From an uncultured Alphaproteobacteria bacterium (lineage in GTDB: Bacteria > Pseudomonadota > Alphaproteobacteria > Micropepsales > Micropepsaceae): a stretch of DNA of 64,000 nucleotides. Location of the stretch: the NCBI GenBank assembly GCA_902826695.1, contig CADEFU010000006.1, positions 180,994 through 244,993 of the forward strand, written 5' to 3'. The notes below the pieces were generated by a model. It saw only the letters and a program-made list of their open reading frames with translations, was not told the DNA's origin and made no database searches. Position 1 is the first letter of the stretch; each line of letters begins with the position of its first letter. Shown here one piece after another: positions 1 through 8,304 of this stretch. The position numbers and the translations under genes were made by a program.

Positions 1-927
1 GTGCTGATACCGCACGCGGATCGGACGCTCGATCTTGAGCTTTACAAGTCCGGGTTTGCCGACGTGATTCTGTCGGGGCACGACCACGATCTCTATATGC
101 AGTTCAACGAGAGGACAGCCATCGTCGAACCGGGCGAAGACGGGATGGCAGTTGTGGCTGTCGATCTGACGGTGAAGGTCGAGGAGAAAGATGGAAAGCG
201 CAGGGTGCGCTGGTGGCCGCGGTTTCGGTTCGTCGATACCGCCGACGTAGCGCCGGATGCGGCCGTCGCGGCGAAGGTTGCAGACTATGAGAAGGCGCTC
301 AACGCCGAGATTGCGCAGCCGATCGGACGTACGACGACCGAGCTCGACAGCCGCAATGCGACGGTACGCGGTGGTGAAGCTGTGATCGGCAATCTGTTCG
401 CGGACGCCGTGCGGGAGGCGACGAAGGCCGACGTTGTGTTGATCAACGGCGGTGGTTTTCGCGGCGGCAAGGTCTATCCGGCGGGCACCGAGTTGACGCG
501 CAAGGACGTCCTGACCGAGTTGCCGTTCTTGAACAAAGCCTATGTGCTGGAACTGACCGGCGCGCAGCTGCGAGAAGCGTTGGAGCAAGGGTTCACGGGC
601 GCGGAGAACGAGGTCGGGCGCTTCCCGCAGGTTTCGGGCATGCGGATCAAGGCGGATGTGACACGCGCCGCCGGTGCGCGCGTCGTGGCGGTGACTGTGA
701 ATGGGAAACCACTCAATCCGGCCGCCAGGTACCGGCTGTCCACGAACGACTATCTCGCGAATGGCGGCGACGGGTATGCCGCGTTCAAATCGGCGAAGGT
801 GCTCGCGGGCGATGCGGAGGCGGATCTGATCGCCAACATCGTGATGGCCTACATCCGTGCAAAGGGAACGGTTTCGCCCGTGCTCGACGGCCGGATCATC
901 GTCGGCCGAGCGCGCGCGCCTGGCTGA
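1..927 (+). CDS. 5'-nucleotidase / bifunctional metallophosphatase, C-terminal part (cut by window edge)
   Basis: The reading frame is open from base 1, so this is the 3' part of a longer gene; the GTG at base 1 is probably an internal Val codon. Near the start, ILSGHDHD is the last metal-binding motif of the calcineurin-like phosphoesterase domain. From about residue 105 follows the 5'-nucleotidase C-terminal domain, with GNLFADAVREA, INGGGFRGG and the substrate-side NGGDGYAAF. Enzymes of this UshA/YfkN type hydrolyse nucleotides or 2',3'-cyclic nucleotides in the periplasm. The signal peptide and first metal motifs would lie upstream of the window. Stop TGA at 925-927. The exact substrate cannot be read from this fragment. 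Confidence 0.9.
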   Translation: MLIPHADRTLDLELYKSGFADVILSGHDHDLYMQFNERTAIVEPGEDGMAVVAVDLTVKVEEKDGKRRVRWWPRFRFVDTADVAPDAAVAAKVADYEKALNAEIAQPIGRTTTELDSRNATVRGGEAVIGNLFADAVREATKADVVLINGGGFRGGKVYPAGTELTRKDVLTELPFLNKAYVLELTGAQLREALEQGFTGAENEVGRFPQVSGMRIKADVTRAAGARVVAVTVNGKPLNPAARYRLSTNDYLANGGDGYAAFKSAKVLAGDAEADLIANIVMAYIRAKGTVSPVLDGRIIVGRARAPG

Positions 928-1239
928 GATCTCGTGTTCGGGTCCCGCGCTACGCGACCGGAGCACGATTGGATCAGGGCAAAGCTGCGCGGGTGTGCGG
1001 GCATCACAGGACATGCGTTGAATCCCCGACGGTCACGGCGTCGTGAGCGGTTTTGCGGTGAACCGCGCAACCCAATGGGCAGAGCGTGCGTAGAAGATGC
1101 CGACTGCAGCGAACGACGCGGCGTGGTTAGAGACCCACCGCTTCGTTCGTAGCCGTTCCCGAAACATTCGGGCGACTTTCATCTGGGAGGCATGGTGCTT
1201 TCCGGAAGCGATCAAACTTTGCCAATTGGAGAAACCAAA
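928..1239. other. 312-base gap between 5'-nucleotidase and fasciclin gene
   Basis: I find no convincing gene here; the short frames have no ribosome binding site and an Arg-rich, shadow-like composition. The only structure I see is a small hairpin at 1158-1172 (arms CCCGAA/TTCGGG, loop ACA) about 70 bases before the fasciclin start, which may belong to its leader or promoter region. No clear sigma-70 promoter is recognisable. Confidence 0.5.
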
Positions 1240-1791
1240 ATGTCTTTCGCACGCAAAACCGTCTTCGCTGTTGCGGCTTCGGCCCTGCTTTCCGGCGCAG
1301 CATTCGCCAGCGTCATGGTCGGCGGTCAGGCAATGTTCCCGACCAAGAACATCGTCGAGAACGCAGCAAATTCGGCCGATCACACAACGCTTGTTGGAGC
1401 GGTGAAGGCCGCGGGTCTCGTCGAAACGTTGCAGTCGAAGGGTCCGTTCACTGTCTTCGCGCCGGTCAATGCGGCCTTCGCGGCGCTTCCCGCCGGCACG
1501 GTGGAAACGCTGCTCAAGCCCGAGAACAAGGCTGCGCTGACCGGTGTGCTCACCTATCACGTCGTGGCCGGGCGCGTCACTTACAACGACCTGCGCAGCA
1601 AGATTCAACGCGGTCACGGCAAGGCGATGCTCTCGACGGTCGCCGGCGGCTCGTTGACCGCTGAGATGAACGGCCCGATCAACATCGTCGTCAAAGACGC
1701 CACGGGCGGTGCGGCGAACATCACCGTCTATGACGTGATCCAATCGAACGGCGTGATCCACTCGATCGACCGGGTCTTGTTGCCGAAGTAA
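1240..1791 (+). CDS. secreted fasciclin (FAS1) domain protein
   Basis: A 183-residue protein. Residues 1-23 form a classic Sec signal peptide (Lys/Arg start, hydrophobic core, cleavage after AFA). The remainder is a single FAS1 domain with TLVGAVKAAGL, TVFAPVNAAF, the central YHVV box and the terminal IHSIDRVLLP strand. FAS1 domains mediate adhesion or matrix contacts, and single-domain bacterial forms are secreted or periplasmic. ATG 1240 is chosen over the frame's upstream ATG 1192 because GGAG at 1228-1231 sits eight bases before it and the signal peptide begins there. It stands alone and is followed by a strong hairpin. Ligand unknown. Confidence 0.93.
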   Translation: MSFARKTVFAVAASALLSGAAFASVMVGGQAMFPTKNIVENAANSADHTTLVGAVKAAGLVETLQSKGPFTVFAPVNAAFAALPAGTVETLLKPENKAALTGVLTYHVVAGRVTYNDLRSKIQRGHGKAMLSTVAGGSLTAEMNGPINIVVKDATGGAANITVYDVIQSNGVIHSIDRVLLPK

Positions 1792-1810
1792 TCCCAGCAC
1801 TTCGGGAACA

Positions 1811-1841
1811 CCGGAGGCGGCGCTCTCTCCCCCGCCTCCGG
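1811..1841 (+). terminator. hairpin between convergent fasciclin and threonine aldolase genes
   Basis: A perfect 10-bp stem CCGGAGGCGG (1811-1820) / CCGCCTCCGG (1832-1841) with an 11-base loop lies 20 bases after the fasciclin stop. It is followed by CCCCATTTCC, not by a clean U-run, so it may act as a bidirectional or factor-assisted terminator between the two convergent genes. Confidence 0.6.
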
Positions 1842-1868
1842 CCCCATTTCCGGCGATGCGCTCCGTCG

Positions 1869-2903
1869 TCAGGGCTGATGGCAGTGCTTGAGGAAGGCCT
1901 CGATTTCAGCACCGGTGGTGGCGAAGGAGCAGACGAGGCGGATCAACGGGCGGCCATCCGTGACAGGCTCCCAGAGGTAGAACTTGGCACCTGCGGATTC
2001 GAGCGCCTTCATCGCGGACTCGGAAGGCAGCTTGACGAAGACTTCGTTCGCTTCGACGGGCGCGACGATGGTGAAGCCTGGCAAGGGTTTTAGGCCGCCA
2101 GCGAGACGCTGAGCGGCTGCGTTGGCGTGGGCGGCCAGCTTGAGCCAGAGGTTACCCTCTAGCATGGCTTCGATTTGAGCCGAGGCAAAGCGCATCTTCG
2201 AGATTAGGTGCCCTGCTCTTTTTCGGCGGAAGGCAAAGTCGGACGCACGAGCGGAATCGAAGAAGACCACGGCTTCGGCAGCGACGGCACCGTTCTTGGT
2301 GAAGCCAAGTGAGAGCGCCTCCACGCCCGCCTTCCAGGTGATGTCCGCCGGCTTACAGCCGAGACTGGCGATCGCGTTTGCGAAGCGGGCGCCGTCCATA
2401 TGAAGCGCCATCGCGTTGGCTTTGGCGAAGCGGCTTAGGGCCTCCACTTCGGCGCGCGTATAGACGGTGCCGAGTTCGGTTGCCTGAGTGATCGAGATCG
2501 CGGCGGGTTGCGTGTGATGGACATCGCCGCGGATGTGGTATCCGAGGCGCGCTTGGATCGCAGCCGGGCTCAGCTTCGCCGCGTCGCCCCTCAGGGGCAC
2601 GAGTTTTGCCCCCGCGAAAAACTCCGGCGCGCCGCACTCGTCGACGTTGATGTGCGCGTTCTCGTGGCAGAAGATCGCGCCGTAAGGCGGTGTCAGTGTC
2701 GCGAGCGAGAGCGCGTTCGCCGCCGTGCCGGTGGCGACGGGAAAGACAGCGACATCTTTCTCGAAAAGGGCCGAGACTTTCTCGGTAAGACGGGCGGTAA
2801 TTGCGTCGCCGCCGTAGCTCGTCGCAGCGCCGTCGTTGGCCCGCGTGATTGCAGCAATGATTTCCGGCGCAGCGCCGGCCGTGTTGTCGCTTCGAAAGTT
2901 CAT
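1869..2903 (-). CDS. low-specificity L-threonine aldolase (beta-eliminating-lyase fold)
   Basis: A 344-residue PLP enzyme, full length for the family, which splits threonine or allo-threonine into glycine and acetaldehyde. It has the N-terminal FRSDNTAGA, the TGTAANALS phosphate-side segment, HENAHINVDE, the cofactor aspartate in MDGAR (about 170-173) and the Schiff-base lysine in LGFTKNG (Lys203). These are diagnostic for the threonine/aromatic beta-eliminating lyase group. It follows a small membrane-protein gene on the same strand after a 94-base gap with two inverted repeats, so it may be separately controlled. Related enzymes can act on other beta-hydroxy amino acids. Confidence 0.93.
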   Translation of the reverse strand: MNFRSDNTAGAAPEIIAAITRANDGAATSYGGDAITARLTEKVSALFEKDVAVFPVATGTAANALSLATLTPPYGAIFCHENAHINVDECGAPEFFAGAKLVPLRGDAAKLSPAAIQARLGYHIRGDVHHTQPAAISITQATELGTVYTRAEVEALSRFAKANAMALHMDGARFANAIASLGCKPADITWKAGVEALSLGFTKNGAVAAEAVVFFDSARASDFAFRRKRAGHLISKMRFASAQIEAMLEGNLWLKLAAHANAAAQRLAGGLKPLPGFTIVAPVEANEVFVKLPSESAMKALESAGAKFYLWEPVTDGRPLIRLVCSFATTGAEIEAFLKHCHQP

Positions 2904-2907
2904 GCCT

Positions 2908-2925
2908 GTCCCGCGTTTGCGGGAC
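2908..2925 (-). promoter_or_regulatory. hairpin directly upstream of the threonine aldolase start
   Basis: A 7-bp perfect stem GTCCCGC/GCGGGAC with a 4-base loop ends four bases before the ATG (2903). The only purine-rich sequence available for ribosome binding (GGGACAGG) lies in its 3' arm, so the fold could mask initiation. This is seen in sequence; the regulatory role is inference. Confidence 0.4.
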
Positions 2926-2940
2926 GATCAATACACCGGC

Positions 2941-2960
2941 GCCGTCGCCGCGGCGACGGC
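2941..2960 (-). terminator. perfect 20-bp palindrome after the small membrane-protein gene
   Basis: GCCGTCGCCGCGGCGACGGC is its own reverse complement and lies 37 bases downstream of the stop of the membrane-protein gene on the minus strand. It has no U-tract. It could be a terminator stem or a dimeric-protein site. Confidence 0.35.
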
Positions 2961-2997
2961 CCCTTGTGCGTGGCCGCCGATTCCGGCTGGGGGCGCG

Positions 2998-3243
2998 TTA
3001 GTGGCGCGCCAGTTCGCGCTTCGGCGAGGACGGGCGGAACACGAGATAGAGCAAGCCGAGGACCAGCAGGAACGGGGCTGCCCAGAACAGGAGATGGATC
3101 GCGAGACCCAAGACCGTGAAGAGGATCGACAACGCGACGCCGACGGCTGCGAAGCCGAGGCCAACCACGATCGCAAAGATCACGATGGGTGCAATCATCA
3201 ACAAAACCAAGAAACCGATCAGAGCCCCGAACAAGTCGCCCAT
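2998..3243 (-). CDS. small hydrophobic membrane protein of unknown function
   Basis: An 81-residue protein, almost entirely hydrophobic apart from a basic tail (SPKRELARH). Two to three membrane segments are visible (about residues 5-30, 30-52 and 52-70), so it should sit in the inner membrane. GGGAGG sits five bases before the ATG, and a plausible promoter lies upstream, both arguing that it is a real gene. It is downstream of the OmpA-like gene on the same strand. I do not recognise the family. Confidence 0.8.
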   Translation of the reverse strand: MGDLFGALIGFLVLLMIAPIVIFAIVVGLGFAAVGVALSILFTVLGLAIHLLFWAAPFLLVLGLLYLVFRPSSPKRELARH

Positions 3244-3283
3244 ACGTGCCTCCCAATGCCGCTCTCCCGCGGCTATTGAGAGG

Positions 3284-3312
3284 TAAATAGTACGAACCTG
3301 CTACTATGGCAA
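3284..3312 (-). promoter_or_regulatory. candidate sigma-70 promoter for the small membrane-protein gene
   Basis: On the minus strand, TTGCCA (3312-3307) and TATTTA (3289-3284) are separated by exactly 17 bases and lie about 40-70 bases upstream of the ATG at 3243. The -35 matches five of six consensus positions; the -10 is weaker. Confidence 0.5.
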
Positions 3313-3337
3313 GGGCTAATTTCCGGGAGTCTTGAGG

Positions 3338-4390
3338 TTATTGCTCGACCATCTCGACCCGGCGGTTCTTGGTCTGACCCTCTTCCGTCCGGTTGGTCGC
3401 GATCGGCGCCAGAGAGGCGAGGCCCCGGGCCGTCAGACGTTTGGCGTCGATCCCGAACCTGGTCGACAGCGCTTTGACGACGGCTTGGGCGCGACGTTGG
3501 GACAACCCGGTGTTGTAGTCGAGCTTACCTTGGTTGTCGGTGTGGCCGATGATGAAGACCTTGAGTTTCGGATCCATCATCAGGGCCTTGGCCATCTCGG
3601 CCAGTTGCGGTTCGGATTGCGGTTTGATGTCGGCTTTATCGAAGTCGAACTGGATGCCGTAGAAGACGGCGCGGCCTTCCTTGGCGATGTCGCTCGTGAT
3701 CACGTCGGCTTTGAGCGTCACGATCTTTTGCTCCATGCCGGCCGCATCGACCATTTCGATCAACGCGGTCGGGCGATCGTTCAGCACTTCGCTGTAGGCG
3801 CCCATCGAACCGCCGCGATTCACGGCGACATAAAGAGCCGCGTAGCTGTCGCCTTTTTTCAGGAGCGCGTAGCGCACGTCGATGACCGCATCGAAAGCCG
3901 CTTGAATCAACAGATTCCTGATCTGGGTGTAGCCGGGGGCCAGCGGCTGAGCTTGCTTGTTGTCCCAACGGTACTTGATCGCGAAGAACGCCTCGCCACA
4001 GGCTTCCTTGGCGCATTCGAAGGCTGGCGCGTAGCCCTTGGCGACGAGCGCGTCGCGGTGGTTCTTGAAGACTTCGAGCGAGGAGCGGCCGGCGGGCGAA
4101 ACATAGAGCGTACGGGTTACCTTGCCCGAGGCAGTGACCGTCGCGGCGAACTTCTTCTTCGAGTCGTAGGATTTTCCTTCGGCCGCGGCAGAGGCCATCG
4201 TCAGCTCGTCGAACGCCTTCACGGTTTGGCCGAGGATGTGGGAGCCTTCGTAGCGGCCGGTTTGCGGATGGTCGACGGCCTTCGGCGCGTCTTTGCCAGC
4301 TTCGGCAACGTAGCGCGGGTCCGGTGCTGCGGTGGCGGCCGTCGCAGCAAAGATGACGGCGAGGGCGAAGGCGGCTGGCGAGGTGCGCAT
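3338..4390 (-). CDS. DUF4892-like / OmpA C-terminal domain envelope protein
   Basis: A 350-residue protein with a Sec signal peptide (residues 1-16, ending ATAATAA). Residues about 25-200 resemble the DUF4892 domain (Cys-Ala-Lys-Glu-Ala-Cys-Gly motif, VFKNHRDALVAKGY). The C-terminal third is an OmpA-like peptidoglycan-binding domain, with IIGHTDNQG and the signature LSQRRAQAVVKAL followed by ARGLASLAP. The second domain should anchor it noncovalently to the cell wall from the periplasm. The start at 4390 is preferred over the frame's upstream ATG because AAAGGGA precedes it and the signal peptide begins there. Its client or partner is unknown. Confidence 0.88.
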   Translation of the reverse strand: MRTSPAAFALAVIFAATAATAAPDPRYVAEAGKDAPKAVDHPQTGRYEGSHILGQTVKAFDELTMASAAAEGKSYDSKKKFAATVTASGKVTRTLYVSPAGRSSLEVFKNHRDALVAKGYAPAFECAKEACGEAFFAIKYRWDNKQAQPLAPGYTQIRNLLIQAAFDAVIDVRYALLKKGDSYAALYVAVNRGGSMGAYSEVLNDRPTALIEMVDAAGMEQKIVTLKADVITSDIAKEGRAVFYGIQFDFDKADIKPQSEPQLAEMAKALMMDPKLKVFIIGHTDNQGKLDYNTGLSQRRAQAVVKALSTRFGIDAKRLTARGLASLAPIATNRTEEGQTKNRRVEMVEQ

Positions 4391-4626
4391 GGGGTCCCTT
4401 TTTCGAGTCGGTCTGTCTCGCGCTCTGTTTAGGGGCGGTTGCAGGCGCACCACAAGGCGACGGGGATCGCATTTCCTACACATTGTTCGCTGCGCAAAAT
4501 GCCACCCCGCCGCGTTAGGGTCGTCGCCTTGTTATGGTGATTCGCTTGGGTTTTGCGTCTCCACGCCGCGTTCAGCCGCTCCCGGTTGCTGGTTGGTCCG
4601 GCCCAGCCGTGGCAGAGAGTGCGCCT

Positions 4627-5325
4627 ATGAAGGCCGCACAGCTCATCGATCTCAGTATTATCATCCCGACGCTCAATGCGGGCGCGCGGTTGAGCGCGAC
4701 GTTGGCCGCGATCGCAGAGGCGTGCGAAACGCTCAGCGTCGATGTGATCGTCGTCGATGGCGGTTCGTCCGACGACACGGTTGCACGCGCGGTCGCGGGC
4801 GGCGCGAGGGTGATCGAGGCTGCGCGCGGGCGCGGCGTTCAGTTGTCTGCTGGTGCCAAGGAAGCCACTGGGCGCTGGCTGTTGTTCCTGCATGCGGACA
4901 CGACGCTCGAGCCGTTTTGGAGCACGACGGTTACCTCGTTTATGCGCGGCAAAGGTAATGGACTTAAGGCCGCCTACTTCACGTTTGCGCTCGACGACGC
5001 ATCCGGCGCTGCGCGGCGTGTCGAGAAGCTTGCGAATTGGCGCGCGCGGAAGTTCGGATTGCCGTATGGCGACCAGGGATTGCTGCTGTCGCGCACGATG
5101 TACCATTCGCTGGTCGGCTATCTCGATCTTCCTATCATGGAAGATGTCGACATGGTGCGACGGATAGGGCGGCAAAACCTTGTCGAGCTGCCAGCGACGG
5201 CGACGACGTCGGCAGAGCGCTACCGGCGCGACGGATACTGGTGGCGGCCGGTGAAGAACCTCTGCTTGCTCACGCTCTACTTCTTAGGCGTTTCGCCAAA
5301 GCGGCTTGCCCGCATGTATGGCTAA
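4627..5325 (+). CDS. family 2 glycosyltransferase of the TIGR04283 type
   Basis: A 232-residue GT-A enzyme. It opens with LSIIIPTLNAG and has VIVVDGGSSDDT (nucleotide-sugar binding), LFLHADTTLEP (the DxD-like acidic motif) and GDQGLLL. The short length and HADT motif fit TIGR04283, a group usually encoded beside a DUF2064 protein, as here (8-base overlap with the next gene). Acceptor and sugar are unknown. ATG 4627 is chosen over 4534 because the conserved domain starts immediately after it; the upstream residues look non-conserved. The gene is divergent from the OmpA-like gene. Confidence 0.88.
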   Translation: MKAAQLIDLSIIIPTLNAGARLSATLAAIAEACETLSVDVIVVDGGSSDDTVARAVAGGARVIEAARGRGVQLSAGAKEATGRWLLFLHADTTLEPFWSTTVTSFMRGKGNGLKAAYFTFALDDASGAARRVEKLANWRARKFGLPYGDQGLLLSRTMYHSLVGYLDLPIMEDVDMVRRIGRQNLVELPATATTSAERYRRDGYWWRPVKNLCLLTLYFLGVSPKRLARMYG

Positions 5326-5899
5326 ACCGCTCGTCATCATTTTCGCGAAGGTGCCGCGGTATGGCGCGGTGAAGACCAGGCTTGCGCGCGACATTGGTGC
5401 CGGTGAAGCGCTCAGGTTCTACCGGCGGACGCTGGCTGCGGCTGTGCGGCGGATGGCGGGCGATGCGCGGTTCGAGACCGTACTGGCGTTGACGCCGGAT
5501 CACCTCGGCAACGGGTATCGCGCCAGGGTTCGTCTCGCACCGCAAGGCGGCGGCGATCTTGGACGGCGGATGGTGCGCGCGTTGCGCGCGGCAGGAAATC
5601 GCCCCGCGATCGTGATCGGCAGCGACATACCGGATGTCACGTCAGCGCATGCGGCAGCGGCGTTTGCTGTGCTTGGCCGCGCGCCGTTCGTGTTGGGGCC
5701 TGCGGCCGATGGCGGCTATTGGCTTATCGGTGCGCGGCATCCGGCACAGTTGAGACTCGATGCGCTCGACGGCGTTCGGTGGTCTTCGCCGCACACCATG
5801 GGGGACTCGATGGCGCGGCTTCCGCGGGCTGCGGTCTTAAGTGCCGTTCTGGACGACATCGACGACGGCGCAACCTACCGCCGCCTCATGACGCGTTAG
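5318..5899 (+). CDS. DUF2064 / TIGR04282 glycosyltransferase-like protein
   Basis: A 193-residue nucleotidyltransferase/GT-A-like protein. It shows IIFAKVPRYGAVKTRLA near the N-terminus (the MobA/CofC-like KTRL nucleotide motif), IGSDIPDVT (metal-side acidic residues) and LGPAADGGYWLIG, all hallmarks of TIGR04282. The start ATG 5318 overlaps the end of the upstream glycosyltransferase, giving translational coupling. Such pairs are sometimes linked to arsenosugar or selenodomain-associated radical SAM proteins; none is present within this window. It ends 4 bases into the convergent kynureninase-like gene. Confidence 0.87.
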   Translation: MAKPLVIIFAKVPRYGAVKTRLARDIGAGEALRFYRRTLAAAVRRMAGDARFETVLALTPDHLGNGYRARVRLAPQGGGDLGRRMVRALRAAGNRPAIVIGSDIPDVTSAHAAAAFAVLGRAPFVLGPAADGGYWLIGARHPAQLRLDALDGVRWSSPHTMGDSMARLPRAAVLSAVLDDIDDGATYRRLMTR

Positions 5900-7068
5900 C
5901 GGATTTCGCGCAGCGCTTCGACCAGGCGCGCGACGTCGGATTCGTCTTGATATACGCCGAAGCCGATGCGCAAGCGGTCGTCGCGGTGGTCCACGATGAT
6001 GTTGCGGCGGCTGAGCTCGCTGTCGAGGCGGGCGGCTTCGTTTGTGCGGAACGTCAGGAAGCGGCCGCGGCGTTTTTCGTCGGCGATCATCAGGTTGATC
6101 GGGCTCAGGCTTGTTTTCACCTGACCGAGTTCGTCGAGGAACAATTGCTGGAGCTTAAGGCAATACGTATGCATCGCGGCGACGTCGATCTTTTCGCGCG
6201 TCAGCCAATCCATGACGGCGTTGAAGCGGTAAAGGCCTGAGGGATCGAACGTGGCGCCGGCGAAGCGGCTGGCGTCCGTGCCGTAGGCGACGGCGCCGTG
6301 GCGGGCTTTGCCAAGCGCGCCGAACTCGGCGTACCAGCCCGTGTCGCGGGGACGTTCGCCGTAGCCCGGCGGGCAATGCATGAAGCATACGCCTTCGCCC
6401 GCCATCGCGTATTTGTAACCGCCGGCGATGTAGAACGCGCGTGATGCGACCGCGCCCAAGTTCACGGGAAGCGCCATGAACGCGTGGTAGCCATCGATGA
6501 CGGCGAATGCTTCGCGGTCCGGTATTGCGGTCAGAATTTCGCTGAGGTCGGCCGTTGAGAGCGCGAAACCTGAGTTGAAGAAGACGTGGCTAAGCCAGAC
6601 GATGTCCCAGTCGTCGCGATCGGCCAGGGCGTCAAGGAAGCGCTTCTTGAACGTCGGAAATGGTTCGACGGGCACACGGACAATGTTGACGAGTTCGTCT
6701 TCCTCAAGACGCGCCATTTGACGGGTGAAGGAGTGAAACTCGCTGTCGGTGGTGAGCACGTTGTGCTTTGGCAGGCCATGCGTCGCAGAGAGAAGGCGCA
6801 GCAGAAGGCTGTGCGTATTTGGGGCGAAAGCAATTGTGCGCGGGTCCGGCAGCGACAGCGTGCGCGCGACATGAGCTTGGGCTGCAGGGATCACCTTTTC
6901 GAAGATCGTGTCCCATTTGCGATCAAGGTGCGTGGCGGCGTCCAGCCAGTACTGCTGCTGCGCGTCGAGCGTCACGTCCGGCCAAGGGTGGTGGCTGTGG
7001 GCGGCGAAGTGGAGTTGCCCGTCTGGCCGGGCGATCGAGCGGGCAAAGAAGCGTTTGAGATCCGGCAT
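5896..7068 (-). CDS. kynureninase-like PLP enzyme (aminotransferase class V fold)
   Basis: A 390-residue fold-type I PLP enzyme. The cofactor aspartate is in VIDGYH (Asp192) and the Schiff-base lysine in GGYKYAMAGEG (Lys219). The Tyr-Lys-Tyr context is typical of kynureninases rather than cysteine desulfurases. It starts six bases after the tryptophan 2,3-dioxygenase stop, so a role in cleaving kynurenine to anthranilate and alanine is strongly suggested. The N-terminus (FAAHSHHPWPDVT) differs from textbook KynU, so it may be a divergent kynureninase. No kynurenine formamidase is adjacent. Confidence 0.82.
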   Translation of the reverse strand: MPDLKRFFARSIARPDGQLHFAAHSHHPWPDVTLDAQQQYWLDAATHLDRKWDTIFEKVIPAAQAHVARTLSLPDPRTIAFAPNTHSLLLRLLSATHGLPKHNVLTTDSEFHSFTRQMARLEEDELVNIVRVPVEPFPTFKKRFLDALADRDDWDIVWLSHVFFNSGFALSTADLSEILTAIPDREAFAVIDGYHAFMALPVNLGAVASRAFYIAGGYKYAMAGEGVCFMHCPPGYGERPRDTGWYAEFGALGKARHGAVAYGTDASRFAGATFDPSGLYRFNAVMDWLTREKIDVAAMHTYCLKLQQLFLDELGQVKTSLSPINLMIADEKRRGRFLTFRTNEAARLDSELSRRNIIVDHRDDRLRIGFGVYQDESDVARLVEALREIR

Positions 7069-7074
7069 GAGCGT

Positions 7075-8145
7075 TCAAGTCTCGTAGCGGTAGCGCATCA
7101 ACTTGCGCACATCATCGGGGAGCGGCGGCAAGGCGGAGCGCGGGATCAGGAATGTCGCGATCGCGAACAGGTCGTTGTAGGCGCGGTGCTTGTCGACCGT
7201 TGCGCGAAGGTATTCGTAACCCGAAGAGCCGCCGGTACCGACTTTGCGGCCAAGCATGCGCGAGACCATAAGCGTATGACGCATGCGCCAGAGCGCCAGC
7301 GTCTCGTCCATGTCCATCAGTGCTTTGAGCATGCGGAAGCCCGCGTTGGCGGCGGGTTCGTCGCGGTAGAGGAAGAGGAAAAGCGCGGCTTGCAGCGCGC
7401 GTCGGGAGAGCGTCCAGGCGCCCTGCGCGCGCAACTCGGCATAGCGCGCGTCGTCGAGCAGGCCGTCGAACATGGCGCGCGACTTTTGCAGCGAGGCAAG
7501 CTGCACGTCCTTTTCGGGTTGCGAGAGGTGGGGGTGAGTGCGGATTTGACCCATGTCGTGCGTCAGCATCGCGTCGAGCGCCTTCGCATAGGCGTCACGG
7601 AAGTGGAAGGCACCTTGGTCCACAAACGGGGTGCGGGAGAGCCAAGCATCGACTTGATCGCGGAGCGAGGGCTTTGCGCTCTGGCTGCGAACGCGAGTGC
7701 GGGCGTCCGGCTCGAGCACGGAATCGAAGCTTGCATCGTTGTAAGCCAGGCGGTCTTCCTGCTTCAGGCCCATGCGAATTTCGAGAAGGCGGAACTGTTC
7801 GCTTTGAAACCCCGAGGCCGGCATCAGCAAGTTGCGGAACTCAAGGAAGTCCATCGGCGTCATCGTTTCCAAGATGTCGATCTGGGAGACGAGGAGCTGC
7901 TCGATCTTGACGATACGCTCGGCCGCGTGGACCGCACGGCCGAGGTCGGCGTCGTCAACCACCTTGCCCCCGAAGATGTCTTGGATCAGGTCGAGTTCGT
8001 AGAGGATCTGCTTGAACCAGAGCTCGTAGGTCTGGTGGATGACGATGAAGAGCATTTCGTCGTGCGCGGGGGTTCCGCGCTTTGTGCTTTCCAAATTCTG
8101 AATCGCGAGCAGCTCTGGCAGTCTCAGATAGCTTGCGTAGTCCAT
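7075..8145 (-). CDS. kynA: tryptophan 2,3-dioxygenase
   Basis: A 356-residue haem enzyme that opens the indole ring of L-tryptophan to N-formylkynurenine. HDEMLFIVIHQTYELWFKQ (about 28-46) is the substrate-side helix. The proximal haem ligand is His290 in WRMRH, followed by the characteristic loop GTGGSSGYEYL (303-313). It is the first gene of a two-gene operon with the kynureninase-like gene. Together they would turn tryptophan into anthranilate if a formamidase is present elsewhere. Confidence 0.97.
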   Translation of the reverse strand: MDYASYLRLPELLAIQNLESTKRGTPAHDEMLFIVIHQTYELWFKQILYELDLIQDIFGGKVVDDADLGRAVHAAERIVKIEQLLVSQIDILETMTPMDFLEFRNLLMPASGFQSEQFRLLEIRMGLKQEDRLAYNDASFDSVLEPDARTRVRSQSAKPSLRDQVDAWLSRTPFVDQGAFHFRDAYAKALDAMLTHDMGQIRTHPHLSQPEKDVQLASLQKSRAMFDGLLDDARYAELRAQGAWTLSRRALQAALFLFLYRDEPAANAGFRMLKALMDMDETLALWRMRHTLMVSRMLGRKVGTGGSSGYEYLRATVDKHRAYNDLFAIATFLIPRSALPPLPDDVRKLMRYRYET

Positions 8146-8304
8146 CTACAGCCTCGTTCCGTTGCCGCCGGGTGAACGGTGGGACCGACAATTAAGGTAT
8201 TGTTTGGGAACGTCCAAGGCGAATAGCGCTCCCGATCGCTCAAGCTTTACAGAACCTCAACGCGAATGTGCGAATCTGAGGGCAATAGAAGGTGCGGGTG
8301 GCTC

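Noticed and set aside
934..1152. Small plus-strand frame upstream of the fasciclin gene
   Set aside because: No ribosome site and an Arg-rich composition typical of shadow frames.
3332..4432. Long plus-strand reading frame opposite the OmpA-like gene
   Set aside because: It is the antisense shadow of a well-supported gene, has no domain or ribosome site, and its Arg/Gly/Val-rich composition follows from the G+C bias of the other strand.
4453..4531. Distant inverted repeat CAAGGCGAC/GTCGCCTTG between the OmpA-like and glycosyltransferase genes
   Set aside because: Arms are 61 bases apart and only 9 bp long, so chance is likely.
6586..8175. 529-codon plus-strand frame across the kynureninase and TDO genes
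   Set aside because: Antisense to two clear enzyme genes; no motif, shadow composition.
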